The notes: generated by a model from the sequence alone, not told the origin. A stretch of 64,000 nucleotides of DNA from Moesziomyces globuligerus (GCA_030849465.1 JARVLF010000001.1:310001-374000); one strand, 5' to 3'; counted from the first letter of the stretch, positions 29,054 to 41,236 are shown. Numbers and translations: made by a program.

Positions 29054-32000
29054 TCAAACGTCCATGACGGCGGTGCAAGCGGCGATGATCACGTCCGCGA
29101 CGCCGTGCAAGGGATGGACGCCTTCGAGGGCCGAGCCGTCTGGTTGGGTGGGCGTGGGCACGCCGGCCATGCACAGCACGGCCCATCCCTCGGGCACCAT
29201 CTCGAGCTCCTTGGACCCGTTGCAGTAGCCCAGCACCACCGGAAATGTGCCCGGCTCCGGCAGCCGCGCGTCCACCTTGGACCTCGCCGTCGTCCACGGC
29301 GCGTCGTGCACGATCGCCGTGATCCGGAATGCTTCGGGCCCACTTGCCGCCGCGGGACGAGCCGAGAGCTCTGCCTTCGATCCACCGCCCGCGCCCTGAG
29401 CTCCAGACTGACCGCCGGCGGTCGAGGCGCCATTCTGCCCAATCGCGCCCGCTCCATTTCGACCCGACAGTCCCAGCTTCCGCTTCCAGTTGGACTGCTC
29501 CGACGACTTGGCGTTGCCCGTACCCTGCGCCTCGCGGCTTGCCGCTAGACTGCCGCTGCCCGTGCTCGTGCTGTGCGAGAGCCCAGACTCGCTCTCCATG
29601 CCCGGCGACCCAGCGCCGCTGAGCGGCCCCGTGGCTGAGCTCTGAGATTCGAACGAGTCTGCGTGGCTGCCGAACGGGACAAAGTTGACGCGCATGTATC
29701 GCACTGCATCCTGCGCTCGCCTCCGCCCGATCAGTGGCAGTGGAAGCAGCATCGTCAAAGCGCCCGCCGGGACCGCATCGATCCCCAGCAGCGCATTTTG
29801 CTCGTCCAAGTCCTGGTACGACGAGCCTTGCGTCGAGCACACACTGCCTCGAGTCGAGCCAGCCCTCGGGTCCAGCAACTTGCTCGCTGCCTGCTCGTGG
29901 TCCCAGCCATACAGCGCCGACAGCGTCGAGCTCACGCCAGCGCGATTGGCTGCAGCAGGATCCGAGATCGAAGCAGCGCCCTTCATCGTCGCCTTCTCGT
30001 GCGCTGCAGCTTCGCCCACCGTCGCATTGCCAGGCTCGAGCGTCTTTTGCGTCAGCGCCTCCGAGCCCCTTCGCGATCCCATCACAGTCGACTCGGGCGA
30101 GGCAGGACGGAACATGGACCTCTGGAACGTCTCGAGCGCCGTGACGGTAAGCGGCGTCGGCCCGATGCCTGCGCCGCCGGTGCTGCCCTCGCCACTCTCG
30201 CGTGGCGTGCGAGCCGGATAATTACCATTCAGGCTCCTGTGCGCCGTCGTCGGAGACGGCAATGCAGATGCCGAGGGCGACAGGCTGGACGGCATTTCGC
30301 CCTGTGCCATCTGGCCGCCCAGAGAAGCTGCTGCCGCATCGGGTCGACGCTTGAACCACGAGCTGAGCATCTTGTCCTTCTTCTGCAGCGCACGCTGAAG
30401 GCCCTTGCGGCTGCGGCTCTGCTTGCTGCTCGTGCTCGCCGACAAGGCCGATGCCGTGGTGGGCGAAGTCCCCTCCCACGACTCTGTCTCTCCCGACGCA
30501 CTTTCACCGTATCGCTGCGCTGCTGCAGACCTTTCCGAGGCCGAGCTGATGTTGCAGCTGGCGGCCGAGCCCGGTGACGTGCTGTGCTGAGTCCGACCGG
30601 GCCTGTTAGCAGAGGCGGCCATCGGAACTGCTGCCGATCTGGCGAGCATAGACGCTTTCGGATCGGCGACCAAAGCCGCATCGTCCCTGCGGGCATGGTC
30701 GTACGACGCGGACGAAGCACTGCCGCTGGTCGACTCGTGCGTCTTGGGTGCAGAGAAGCCTTCGCCATCCGAAGACGTGTCGCTCTCTGCATCGCTGCTG
30801 GAGCTCGAGTCGAATGACGAGCGCGACGCGGTCCGACGCGAACGCGCAGACGGCCACGATTCGCCGGGGTGCATGCGTAAGAGTGGATCGCCGGGGAGCG
30901 AGGGAGCAAAGTCCTCCGGGGTGGCCCTCGACGCGGCAGCCTCCGCCGCCTCTTGCTGAGCGGCCGAGTGTTTGAGATAAGGCTTTGAACGTGAGCGGCG
31001 CAAGGGCACATGCTGGTGGCGCAGATAAGGTCGTGAGCGCGATCGTCGCAGCACCGGATAGACGGGATTGGTCACCCTAGGGCTGAGACGGTCGGCAACT
31101 AGACTGACATGGCCGTTCAACGATTGAGCGCCGTTCTCGGTGCGATACTGGTGGAGATGGCGGTGGGTAGACGCGTTGGCAAGGTAGACGGGCGGGCAGA
31201 TCCTTCCGGAGGTGGGACGCAGCAGACGAAGCTCGAAGCCGGCTTTGCCAGAGAAGGGCCGCGAGTTGCGCTTTGTGGCGAGCTTGGCTGAGTCTTGCGG
31301 AGTGCGCAGCGCACCCATCTGCGAGAGAGGGCTCGCACTCGCTTCTTCGAGCCAGATCGAGCGCGCACTGACCACGACGGTCCTCTCCGCCTGGACAGCC
31401 GCCGAGAGGGTCTCGGGCACGCCGCGCGTGAGGGTGGGATTGGGCACAACCACCCACTTCTTGTTTCTTCGCGTGGTTTGAGCCACCGACCACTCGATGC
31501 GCTGATGACCGTTGACAGGGCACATGATCTCGGCGGAGAGCTTGCAGCCCTCCCAGTCGTTGAGGCTGCCGACGTCAAGGCTGTGAAAGCCCATTTCTTG
31601 GATGGAGAGGACGTCGAGAGGTTCGAGCGGGTTGCAAGGCCTGCTGGTGAGATGGGCCCATTTGGTTGTTTGGCCGTCGTTGGGGGTGCCGAGCGGACCG
31701 AAGCTGTCCCTCCACTCGAAGGGGGTCGCTGGTGGCTCGGACGAGTCGGATGAACGCTTCGTGTCAGTGCGGACGGGCGATCGGCGCGTTGGCGGTGCGA
31801 GCGGCCCGACCTCCGCCTCTGTCTGCGTGCCTAAACTTGCGAAACCGCCGAGGACCTGACCATGACTGATCGAGTAGCCACGCTGGCGTTGTGCGTCGGG
31901 AGACTCGAGGCCGGGGTTGCGCAACAAGAGCTCTCTGTCGGCAGCAGCGGTGAGGACTACCTGAGCTGGGGTGATCTGACGATACTCGGAGCACTCCGCG

Positions 32001-32773
32001 CGCAGATGGAGGGAGAAGCTGTCCTCGAGGCCGTGGAGTCCGTTCTGAGCAGCGGGCGGACAGGAAACGCAGAAGTGATGCATGGCCATGTCGACGGGTT
32101 TGCTGAATGGATCGATAAAGTCGGGTCGAGAAGCTGAGAAAGGAGCGGCGATGGCGGCATTGTTGGAGGTGGAGCGGACGCGGCGATCATCGGCAGGAGC
32201 AGCATCAAAGGCTTGTGCGGGCGACTGATTGCCGCCGAGGTCGAGGCCGTCGAGATCGAGGCGGAGAGTCTCGGCAGACTGATGGCGCTGGTGGCGGGAA
32301 GTGTGTTGGATGCGGGAGGAAGCTGGCGCATCAGTCTTGATCGCGGAACCAGAGGCAGTAGTGTCGCTCGTGTTTGTGCGATGGCGGGCGAGCGACGAGG
32401 AGGACGTGCGGTCAACCTCGACGTCTGTGAGGGCGATGCTGGAGGAGCTGGCACTGCCTGCGCGACGAGTGTGAGGGCGTGCGAGGTCATCGTTGGCAAG
32501 CTGTGTGGTTGTGGAAAGAGAGGTTCTGTGGCGCGAGAGAGAGTTCCTGCCGATGGAGGAGATGGATCGACGCGTAGATGAGGAGAGGGAGGAAGAGGAG
32601 GAGGACGAGGAGGACGAGGAGGGGAGACCAGCATAGGGCGTGGAAACGGAAGTGGATGCGGCTGAAGCCAATGCGCGGGAGGCGGAGGCGGCCTGGCTGG
32701 ATATGGAGCGTCGAGAGGAGCCTGGTTCGGACCGGCCTGCAACGTCGAGTGGTGGCCGTGTGGAAGTCATCAT
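29054..32773 (-). CDS. Large Ser-rich protein of unknown function
   Basis: A 1,239-residue single-exon protein that I do not recognise. The first 200 residues or so are Ser/Thr/Arg-rich and disordered, with a run of serines. A more ordered block starts near residue 222 (MHHFCVSCPP, then FSLHLRAECSEYRQIT) and continues to about 520. A long disordered Ser-rich middle follows. The C terminus has two folded-looking patches: about 1003-1040 (LTMLLPLPLIGRRRAQDAV, then YMRVNFVPFG) and about 1150-1239 (ITAIVHDAPWTTARSKVDAR, then GYCNGSKELEMVPEGWAVL). No signal peptide or clear membrane helix. It has strong GC3 bias like its neighbours and the frame is clean over 3.7 kb, so I am confident it is coding. 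The function is open; a cytosolic regulatory or scaffold protein would fit, but that is a guess. Confidence 0.78.
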   Translation of the reverse strand: MMTSTRPPLDVAGRSEPGSSRRSISSQAASASRALASAASTSVSTPYAGLPSSSSSSSSSSSLSSSTRRSISSIGRNSLSRHRTSLSTTTQLANDDLARPHTRRAGSASSSSIALTDVEVDRTSSSSLARHRTNTSDTTASGSAIKTDAPASSRIQHTSRHQRHQSAETLRLDLDGLDLGGNQSPAQAFDAAPADDRRVRSTSNNAAIAAPFSASRPDFIDPFSKPVDMAMHHFCVSCPPAAQNGLHGLEDSFSLHLRAECSEYRQITPAQVVLTAAADRELLLRNPGLESPDAQRQRGYSISHGQVLGGFASLGTQTEAEVGPLAPPTRRSPVRTDTKRSSDSSEPPATPFEWRDSFGPLGTPNDGQTTKWAHLTSRPCNPLEPLDVLSIQEMGFHSLDVGSLNDWEGCKLSAEIMCPVNGHQRIEWSVAQTTRRNKKWVVVPNPTLTRGVPETLSAAVQAERTVVVSARSIWLEEASASPLSQMGALRTPQDSAKLATKRNSRPFSGKAGFELRLLRPTSGRICPPVYLANASTHRHLHQYRTENGAQSLNGHVSLVADRLSPRVTNPVYPVLRRSRSRPYLRHQHVPLRRSRSKPYLKHSAAQQEAAEAAASRATPEDFAPSLPGDPLLRMHPGESWPSARSRRTASRSSFDSSSSSDAESDTSSDGEGFSAPKTHESTSGSASSASYDHARRDDAALVADPKASMLARSAAVPMAASANRPGRTQHSTSPGSAASCNISSASERSAAAQRYGESASGETESWEGTSPTTASALSASTSSKQSRSRKGLQRALQKKDKMLSSWFKRRPDAAAASLGGQMAQGEMPSSLSPSASALPSPTTAHRSLNGNYPARTPRESGEGSTGGAGIGPTPLTVTALETFQRSMFRPASPESTVMGSRRGSEALTQKTLEPGNATVGEAAAHEKATMKGAASISDPAAANRAGVSSTLSALYGWDHEQAASKLLDPRAGSTRGSVCSTQGSSYQDLDEQNALLGIDAVPAGALTMLLPLPLIGRRRAQDAVRYMRVNFVPFGSHADSFESQSSATGPLSGAGSPGMESESGLSHSTSTGSGSLAASREAQGTGNAKSSEQSNWKRKLGLSGRNGAGAIGQNGASTAGGQSGAQGAGGGSKAELSARPAAASGPEAFRITAIVHDAPWTTARSKVDARLPEPGTFPVVLGYCNGSKELEMVPEGWAVLCMAGVPTPTQPDGSALEGVHPLHGVADVIIAACTAVMDV

Positions 32774-35700
32774 GACTGGGTGGTGCGCCGAGGACGTCCG
32801 GATGCTGCCTGCTGCGGTGAGGTGTGGACGAGGTTAGCAGAGCAGCACAGCAAGAGGCTAGGCGGGGATGCAGACGCTTCGATGGCGATTATTGAGATGA
32901 AGTCGTCATGAGGTGATCGAGGGGAGCGCAGGCTCAGCGAGGAGGTAGCAAGTGCGAAGGGTCGTCGACGATGTCGGCGTGCGGCGATGACGAGGTCGGA
33001 TGGGGAGTATGCTGGATGTGGGAGGCTGGATGCGATAGCGTGGTGAACGGGCTCTGCTTCCGAGCGAGAGTCGCGGTGGTTCGATGCGAGTGTTGAGAGA
33101 CGTCGGGATGGTGCCGATGAGCCAGAGCCAGGCGAGTATGGAGGGAGGAGGGATCGGGAATGGCGAGGAGGATGGAAGGGGATGAGGCGGATGGTGTGAT
33201 GGGCTTCGTGAGCGCGGCTGTGAGCGTGGCGAGTGGAGTGGATGAGATGCAATCTCGGCTAGTCTCCGAGGGTGCAAGGCCAGACGCAGACGACGAGCAG
33301 CGGCGGCGGCGGCGGCGGCGGCGGCGGTGGGGAAATCATACAGCTAGAGAGGCCCACTAGAAGCAGCCACGCCGAGCCGAGTGGAAATCTGCGTGGCCAG
33401 ACGACGAGGCGGCTCAACCAGGCGGACCACGAGCCGGGCGGGCGGCCCACTGGCCCACCGTGTCCGAGCCACCGAGGCTTGCATCCACGCCAGGCCACGC
33501 AGCTCATGCAGCTCATGCGGGCCATGCAGGACATGCAGGCCATGCCGTCCGGTTCGAGTCAAAAATCAGACGAAAATAAATTCGCATCTGAATCTGGATC
33601 GAGCCGAGCCCGCACCTCAGGCCCAGGCGATGCGGAGGCCGACTGCAAGATCGGCTCGCAGGAACTCGAACTAAGATCCTCACGCCCTCTCATGCTGATG
33701 CCGCTGCATGGCTCGGGCGGCCCATCTTCCTTCTGCTTCGTCCATCTTGTCAGGCTCGAGTAGGCTGTCGAGCATCCGTGCTGCAGCTCGCTTCGAAGCA
33801 GAAAGGAGCCAGAGGCGGATGCAGCCCGAAAAGCGCGGCTCAGAGGGTCGGAGAGAGCCGACGGTGCATGAGAGCTGCTGGATTGTGAGGATCGGACGGT
33901 CATGCAAAGCTTGCAAGGCGTGATTCGTGATTGCGGGCAACCGCAGTGGCGCTCGATTCTGCCTGCTGCACCAGCTAGTGGCTGGGACCGGTTGCTTGGA
34001 ATCGTACCTGACCAACGCGAATTCGCAGGTTCGATTAAGAAGTTTAAAATCCCATCCAATCGAAGCGCGTACTGCGAGCAATTCGAGTTCAATGCCGCTG
34101 CGGTCGGTTGCATGGCCCGCAATCTAGACCCTCTGGTTGCGAGTTGACCCCTCCCGAACCGTCTCGCACTGTCGAAGCTCACTCATCCCCCCCTTTAATC
34201 GCTGCTGCTAGCCTAAGCTCTTTGGTTCCTGCGCTTGGCCCGCAATCCGCCCTTTTTTCATGCTCTCCCCCCTCGCAAGCGCGGGCTGTTGGCTTCCGTC
34301 GGCTCGACGCGCTACGCTCTGGACAGCCTCGATCGTGCACTCACTCGCCGCGATGGCCGCGGTGTTCTTTGTCTTCGGCCTGCCCGTCTGCCGCCTCGAA
34401 AGAGGTGCGACCAAGTGCGGACATGTTCCGTATCGTGGCAACCCCTCCGAGGCTGCAGCGCTCCTACTCTTCGGCCCGCTCGGACAGCAGGCTTCCGAGA
34501 ACACGGGCCTTACGGCTTTGGCGCTGCGCTCTTTAAAGACGAGCAAGGAGAATGTGCAGCGGGATGCGAAAAAGGAACAGTCCAAGCTCCGCCTTACGTG
34601 CAGCACTTCCAAAGTCACCTCTTTTGGCGGAAGCGAGCTCGCCTGCATGCAGCCTCCTCAAAGTGGTACCTCCGTTTTTGCTTCTACCCATTCCGCCCAT
34701 TGTCGTGCAATATGCTTCTCCCCGCAAGAGAAAGATGCTTTGCTCCTATCTCCGCCCGCGTGGCGCTACAGGATCAGGCACACGGGAAGATGGCGATCTA
34801 CCAGCCGCTGCGGTGCTGGACGGAGTTGGAGCTGTCGAACTTTGGCCGGAGTCCAACTCTAGGCCTTGTGTTTACATGCACAGAGAAGGCCTATGATGAT
34901 ATTTCGAGCAGCTCGCGGGGCCTGAGGTTTGACGGCGAGCAGAGAGCAGCAGCGCGCGCGCTTCGACTCGAGAAAAACCTGTTTCCGGCCAGAGCAGCGG
35001 GCGCTGCATTGGCGAGCGCCCTTATTCACCGTAAGCGAGCTGTCACGCTTCCAATCCTGCTGTCCGAACCACGCTCTCCGTAAGCGACCGCTCGTGCCCG
35101 CCTACACCCGCAAGCGCCATCGGCGGCTGCTAGCTGTCCATCGATGGCAAGCTCGTCAGCGAGAACAACCGCCTTCACTTGCCGACCGGACCATTCTCGC
35201 TGCTTGAGCACGGCCACCATCTCGTGACACCAACGGTGATCCGCGGCTTGTGGCCATGTGGATCGAGCGAACGCGTGCAGCCCTTGGGCGAGGTCCAACG
35301 GAGGTCGAAATGGTTGCGCGCAAGAGCGGACAACGGATACTGACAACGCGAAAATCGAGGCTCCGTTGTGGCTTGACTCGCTCTTTCGGCGTGGCGCTTC
35401 CATCTCGTCTTATGCGCTGTGCCTGGCTGCTTACGTATCACTCCCAAACCAACCACTCGAATGTGACTGGCATCATGACATCGTGCCGCCTTACCTTTAC
35501 CTCTGCGGCGATACAACGGGATCAATTCAAGGCTGGAATTTCATGCCCTTCCTTGCCATCGCTCCTGGTCCGAGAAACAATCATGACGCTGGTGGATGGC
35601 GGCGGAGTCGTAATCGTCCGCGCCGCAGGTTTCCCACGATGCCTAGTTTGGCCAGGTCGCCGCTCGAAAATCATCTTGCTTGGCTTGGCATACCGGCCAT

Positions 35701-36794
35701 TCAAGCGCTTCCGCACGCAAGATTCCAAACTTCCGCTGCACGCCATCTACTGTAACCGCAAGCGAGAGAAGCCCACCGTACGCGAGACCAACACCGCCCG
35801 CCTCCCCCCGCCTCCAAAGAGCTTCTGCATGCATCGCGACGCTCACTGGCCTGGCCGAGACGAGCACAGTACGGACGAGGATTCCCCGAACTCAGACTCG
35901 GAGCACCCACTTGCTGTATAGCGCTGCGACGCTGCTTGAGTGGATGTTTGGCATGCAGCGGCTGGGTCCAAGCAAAGCGGAAGGATCACCAGCGCCTGCG
36001 CCCCCGGCCAACTCGTCCACATGGCCCTCCCGTCCGTTCCGCTCAGAGTCTGACGTCCGCCCGCCGAGCTCGGCTAGATGACTTGACAGAAAAACAAAGC
36101 CCAACGCCGCCTACTGCACTGTTTTGGCTTGCCGTCAAGTTGGCCGTTCCGTCGACTTCTCCGCCCGCATCGGCTGCCCGACCATTCTCGGGGCGTCTGT
36201 TCTTCCATCCGATCCGTCAGCTCCGAGATATTCAGAGGTCCGACAGCCACCGAGACTGCCCCGGCCATGTCCGAAGTGGCCCTCCGGCGCACCGAGACCC
36301 ACCAGCGTCGGCGACTCGATGCGATGCCATCGGAGCAGACGTCGCCAGCAAGACGGTCTAACAGATATTGTGCATAAAGACGCGGTCTAACACGTCTGGC
36401 TCATTATTGGCTTCTCCACAAACTAACACGGACGCATTATTCGCAGGAGAGGACGCACGTGACCCGCAATTTTTGTGTGGGATTGGGAAATTTTGGCAGC
36501 GCATCAAACAAGCTTCTTCAGCTCACAGCCGGGTGGCTCCAACACTGTGGCCTCTGCCCTGAAGCTCCAGCTCGACTCAGGCTGTTCAGGGACCCTTCCT
36601 CGCTCCACCCTCCTCACCTCGTTGCCTAGCCACCATTGCCCCCGAAAGGCTTCTGCGCATCAAGCACACACGCTTCCACACCCAAGCGCGTCCACTACGG
36701 TCCAAGCATAAGTCGACTGTCGACGCCGCCGTTCCAGACTCGCTTCTTGAGCCTCCGTATCCTCGGCCTGTGACCGGTCTCGGCGTTCGCAAGC
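32774..36794. other. 4-kb gene-free interval
   Basis: The longest unexplained stretch here. The left 500 bp or so is pyrimidine-rich on the minus strand and fits the leader and promoter of the leftward Ser-rich gene; the right end holds the MAK16 promoter. The middle has only short overlapping frames with no family motifs, a CGG repeat at 33301-33327, and a CATGCAGCT-type repeat at about 33,503-33,547. I could not find a tRNA, snRNA or spliced protein in it. Confidence 0.5.
33301..33327. repeat. (CGG)9 trinucleotide repeat
   Basis: Nine exact CGG units in intergenic DNA, about 530 bp upstream of the ATG of the Ser-rich gene. Confidence 0.9.
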
Positions 36795-37793
36795 ATGCAG
36801 TCGGACGATGTGATCTGGACGATCATCGGGCACGAGTTCTGCTCGTACAAGATCAAGTCCAAGACGCACTCGACGTTCTGTCGCAACGAGTACAACCTCA
36901 CGGGGCTGTGCAATCGACAGTCGTGTCCGCTGGCCAACTCTCGGTATGCTACGGTGCGCGAGCGCGAGGGCATCGTCTACCTGTACGTCAAGACGGCCGA
37001 GCGCGCCCACTCGCCCAAGCGCCAGTGGGAGAGGATCAAGCTCTCCAACAACTACTCGCGCGCGCTCGAGCAGATCGACAAGGAGCTCATCTACTGGCCC
37101 AAGTTTATCACGCACAAGGCCAAGCAGCGTCTCACCAAGATCACGCAGTACCTCATCAAGTTGCGTCGCATCCGGCTCAAGGAGGAGGAGCAACCGCAGC
37201 TCGTATCCATCAAGAAGAAGACCGAGCGCAGGGAGGATAGGCGAGAGTTCAAGGCGCTCAAGGCAGCCAGGCTCGAAAAGTCGATCGAGAAGGAACTGCT
37301 CGAGCGTCTCAAGTCCGGTGCCTATGGTGATGCTCCATTGAACGTCAACGAGGATGTCTGGATGCAGGTGCTCGAGAACAGGAACAAACAGGAGGGCAAG
37401 GAGCTCGAACTCGAGGACGAGGAGAGCGACGAGGAGCTCGAGGAGGACATCGACGAGATGGACCGCATGATGGAAGAGGAGTTTGAAGACGAAGACGGCG
37501 TTGGCGATCGCGAATTCGTCTCGGACGATGACGAGGAGGATGACGAGGACGATCTCGAGGATCTCTACGATTCCGACGGTAACACCATCGACTTTGCCTC
37601 GGACTCGGATGCCGAAGATGACGACGACGAGCAAAGCGACGACGGCGAGCCAGCCAAAAAGCGCAAAGGCCCCGCAGCTTCCAAAAAGGCGCCCAAGAAG
37701 CCAACCCGCCCCGGAAAGAAGGGCCCCCAGATCGAGATCGAGTACGAACAAGAAACCGAGCCCCTCACCAAGGAAGCGCTTGCCAACTGGTGA
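36795..37793 (+). CDS. MAK16: MAK16, 60S ribosome biogenesis factor
   Basis: A 332-residue nucleolar protein that works with Rpf1 in early 60S pre-ribosomes (27S pre-rRNA processing). The N terminus matches the family closely: [20 protein letters not shown], with the conserved cysteines C16, C29, C39 and C44 ([20 protein letters not shown]), which probably bind zinc. It continues with [20 protein letters not shown] and [15 protein letters not shown] long acidic tail (about 190-295) is followed by a basic Lys-rich patch, as in yeast Mak16. The start fits the family exactly. Length is close to yeast (306). It converges on the next gene, with 366 bp between stops. Confidence 0.97.
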   Translation: MQSDDVIWTIIGHEFCSYKIKSKTHSTFCRNEYNLTGLCNRQSCPLANSRYATVREREGIVYLYVKTAERAHSPKRQWERIKLSNNYSRALEQIDKELIYWPKFITHKAKQRLTKITQYLIKLRRIRLKEEEQPQLVSIKKKTERREDRREFKALKAARLEKSIEKELLERLKSGAYGDAPLNVNEDVWMQVLENRNKQEGKELELEDEESDEELEEDIDEMDRMMEEEFEDEDGVGDREFVSDDDEEDDEDDLEDLYDSDGNTIDFASDSDAEDDDDEQSDDGEPAKKRKGPAASKKAPKKPTRPGKKGPQIEIEYEQETEPLTKEALANW

Positions 37794-38159
37794 TCTTCCT
37801 CTCCTCTTGCTCTCCGCTTCTCCGCGTCCACTTGTCTGTCCTTCTCCCGCATGCTCCGACCTGTACTTTAGCCCGCCCCGATTTCATTTCTCTCGGCTCA
37901 ACAGCATCATTCCAAGCCATCCGTCACGCCGACTGCACTCCACGCACCCAGCATCAAGCTGTGGGAAGGAACTTTTTCGTGGACCGAGAGCGAAGTTGGG
38001 CAAGAGTGAACATGAAGCGCCAAAACAAGAAAAAACGAGCGAAAGTGGCAAGGTGCTGTCGTGGCCGCATTTGAGGGGGATCACGACGAGCACGCAAAAG
38101 ACAAATAAGGACAGGAGGAAATCGAAAGCGCGCGAGGCGCACCTAGCACGGCAAGCGCC
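37794..38159. other. Short convergent intergenic region
   Basis: 366 bp between the converging MAK16 and membrane-protein genes. Nothing beyond 3' untranslated sequence is seen. Confidence 0.6.
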
Positions 38160-40221
38160 TCAGTAGACGCCTCCGTATGCGTCTTCGGGGTCTGCAAAGG
38201 AGCTAGCGGTGGAGACGGGTCTCTGACCAGCAGAGAGGCCCGCGTTGGCGGGGACGAGGTTGCGGACCTGGAGCTGCTGGCTCGGGTCGACGTAGTGGTT
38301 GTGGTGGTGGGGAGCGGCGTTTTCAAACGGGTTGCGGTGCGCCGCATGGACGGGCGAGGTGGCGGTGTTGGCGAGCATGTCGTTGGAGCCGGCGCTGATC
38401 CTGTGCGAACCCGCCGCACCCGCCACGTCGCCAGGCAGCGCATAGGTCTGCTGGACGTTGGGGATGTCGGGCGTGCCCGACCTGCCCTCCGAGGTGCTTG
38501 GCCTGCCTGCCGTGTCGTGCGTGGGCGCATGCGGGCTCGCCGACCTGTTGAGCGAGGCCTGGTGTGCCAGACCCGCGGCGAGCGTCTCGGCGGCATTGAT
38601 CGACGCATGGCGCTGGTCGGCCGAGCCATCGCCAGACGACACGGACCCAGCACCAGACGCGTGTCCGGGCATCACCTGTCCGGGCCCGAAGCCGCCCATG
38701 CCGGCGTGGGAGCGGTCGAGGTGCGCATACGGATTGGCCACGTTCTGCTGCTGACCCCTGCCCACGCCAGCGATCGAGTACGGATCGCCGCCAAACGCAG
38801 CCAGAGGCGGCAACTGCGGCGCGGGCGAGAGCGCGCGCTGCTGCCCAAAGCCCGGCTCGTCGAGATAGTGGTCGGTCGGATGGTTGGCAAACGCCGCCGA
38901 GGGCGGCGCATGGTAGTCCGAGTGCGGCGGCATGGCCGGCACCTGGTTGGAAAAGTCGCCGTCCTTGTAGTAGCCGCCCACCTGCGGCTGGTTGTGGTGC
39001 ACGTTGGCGGCGTGCTTGGCGAACATGGTCGGCGGCCTCGGCCCGCCCTCGTTGTGCGCGGCCATGCCGCCGGCGGCCATCATGCCTGCGGCGCCCGCGC
39101 TGACGCCCGACTCGTACTGCGGGCCAAAGTTGTTGTACGCATAGTGCTCCGACATCTCGGGCGACATGCCGCCCGCGCCGCCGGCGTGGCCCTCGTCCGA
39201 GTCAAAGTGGTCCGGGATCATGGCCGAGTGGCGCTGGAACGCATCGCGGTCGAACGGATTCGCCTCGTACGGGTCCTCCTTGGACTTGTACTTCTTGAAC
39301 AGGAAGCCCACCAGACCGGAGAGCACGACGACGCCGACCAGCGCACCGGCAACGATGCCGATGATGGGACCCGCCGACGACGACGACGACTTGGGCGACG
39401 CCGAGGCGGTCGCCGACGCGATGCTCGCCGTGGGCGTCGATGTGACCACCGCCGTGGCAGTGATGGGCACAAGCGAGGTCTGCGACTGTTGCGTAGAAAG
39501 AAAAGAATAATGAAGGTGTCAGTCACACCAGGTCCGTTGGCGTCGGGGAGAGGCCAAAGAGAAGAGAGAGGTGAGTGCGGTGGGGCTCGGCCGAGGACGG
39601 GTGTATGGAGCTTGACGGGTTGTGGGTGTGCATGGTTGCGTTTGATCGAAGCATGGTGAGGAAGGATGCGAAGCAGGTGTGCATGGGCAGAGAGGCTAGA
39701 GAAGCGGAGGGGGCAGAACTGGAGCGGGAGAAAGCCATGCAAGGCGATGTGAAATCTGTGCGACGCAGCGCATGTGGGGATGGGAAGCGGACGTGTGGAC
39801 AAGTGGAGTGAAGCAACAAGGCGACTAGGGGACATATGATCATGGGCAACAAATGAGGGAAACCAACCGAAGAAGTGTGGTCGCGCGTGGTCGAGTCGTC
39901 CTGATTATCCGATTGGGTCGTCTGTGCTTGCTTTGGCTGCTGCGTGGCTGTCTCAGGTTCAGAAGTAACACTAACCGAAGAGGTGGAGCTGGAGGTTGAG
40001 GTGGATCTTGTGCTGGAGGAAGTGGTGGCGGTGGTTGATGTGGTGGAGGTGGAAGTGGATCGGATGGACGAGGTGGAGGAGGAGGAGGAGGTGGAGCTCG
40101 TGCTGTCGAACAAAGGGCCGAGGATGCCACCGAGCAAGCCGGGCGTTGAGGTGGTAGAGGTGGTGGTGGGGAGGGCGTTTCGGCTGGCGGTGGTGGTGGT
40201 GGCGGTAGCGGTGGGACGGCT

Positions 40222-40257
<36 letters not shown>

Positions 40258-40524
40258 AATGCCCGCGCCGCGGGTAGAAGTGGCCGCGACCGTGTCGGAG
40301 CTGGCGGCGCCTTCATCCGAGCCGCCGAATCCACCCATAGGAGGAGCATTGGCTCGGCCGGGGCCGATGCCGTTGGCGCCATCGGCCTGTCGGGCGAAGA
40401 GGGACTGGTCATCGACCTGGTCGTCGACAAAGGCACGAACGGCGTGGGCGAGCTCGGAGCCGTCGTCCTGGATGCGACGCTTGTGGCGACGCATGCGCGG
40501 CGCGTTCTGGTTGAGAGCCGACAT
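38160..40524 (-). CDS. Single-pass membrane protein with Ser/Thr-rich ectodomain (two exons)
   Basis: Proposed exons 40524-39868 and 39485-38160 (intron 39867-39486, 382 nt, GTTGGT...CAACAG), joined in phase 0 to give 660 residues. The N terminus (MSALNQNAPRMRRHKRRIQD) has dibasic sites but no hydrophobic signal peptide. A Gly/Asn repeat and a long Ser/Thr stretch follow, likely O-mannosylated if outside the cell. One membrane helix spans about 259-282 (PIIGIVAGALVGVVVLSGLV), then the basic stop KKYKSK and a 370-residue Gly/His/Pro-rich tail. This layout resembles fungal wall-stress sensors (Wsc/Mid2 type) without a recognisable WSC domain. The missing signal peptide suggests either an undetected upstream exon or an unusual topology. 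Function is inferred from architecture only. The donor is weaker than most, so the exact junction is the least certain part. Confidence 0.72.
40222..40257. repeat. (GTTGCC)6 in-frame coding repeat
   Basis: Six exact hexamers inside exon 1 of the membrane protein, encoding a Gly-Asn alternating stretch on the minus strand. Confidence 0.9.
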
Positions 40525-41129
40525 GACGAATGCGTGGAGCGAGGTCGATAATGTTTTGGCAGGATCGAATGATGAATCTAATCGAGCCTGGTCGGGTCAA
40601 CGACGATTGCAAATGAAGTCTGAGAAAAAAAGAGTGTGGGGGTGGGTCGTCAAGAGTGTTGGTGCGTAGTGGTGAAGCTCGAGATGGTGGAGCCGGGTTG
40701 CGATGAGGAGTGCGAGGGAGCTGCTTGAGGTTCACGAGCCGGCCGTGAACGTCAAGACAAGGTGGGAATGGGGGGAGGGGCGATCGGGAAAGGATATGGA
40801 TGGGTTGAAGGAACGATGGAGGAGGTCAGGAGACAGATGGCAGCGGCGTCGGCGGCGGCGAGAGCAAAGGGCGCGAAAAGGGCTCGCGGGCATGAATTGA
40901 GCTACCAAGGGCCATCAGCGCAGTGGGGGGAGAGGCCAGAGCGGCCGAGATGAGACGATTCAGGCAGCAGAGCCAGACAAGCTGAGGCCGAGGCAGTCGC
41001 AGTGAGGATCGACATTGAGCAGCCGAGCAGGGCGACAAAGGCAAGAGGCCAACCACATGCATTCCAAGCCCACGCTTCTCAAACTCAACTCAGGCAGCGC
41101 CCGCACCTCCCTTCGGCTGGGCCGCAACA

Positions 41130-41142
41130 CCCCCCCCCCCCC
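41130..41142. repeat. C13 homopolymer
   Basis: A run of 13 cytosines in intergenic DNA. Confidence 0.85.
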
Positions 41143-41236
41143 TGAACCAAGGCGAGGGGCGAAAGGGAGGGGCCAACGCGCGCGGACGGCGCAGAGCGAG
41201 CCGAGTCCAACGCCTGACGGCTCGTGGAATGCCAGC

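Noticed and set aside
34235..35083. A 282-codon plus-strand frame in the 4-kb gap
   Set aside because: No motif, mixed composition and competing frames of equal length on the same stretch. Not distinguishable from chance in GC-rich DNA.
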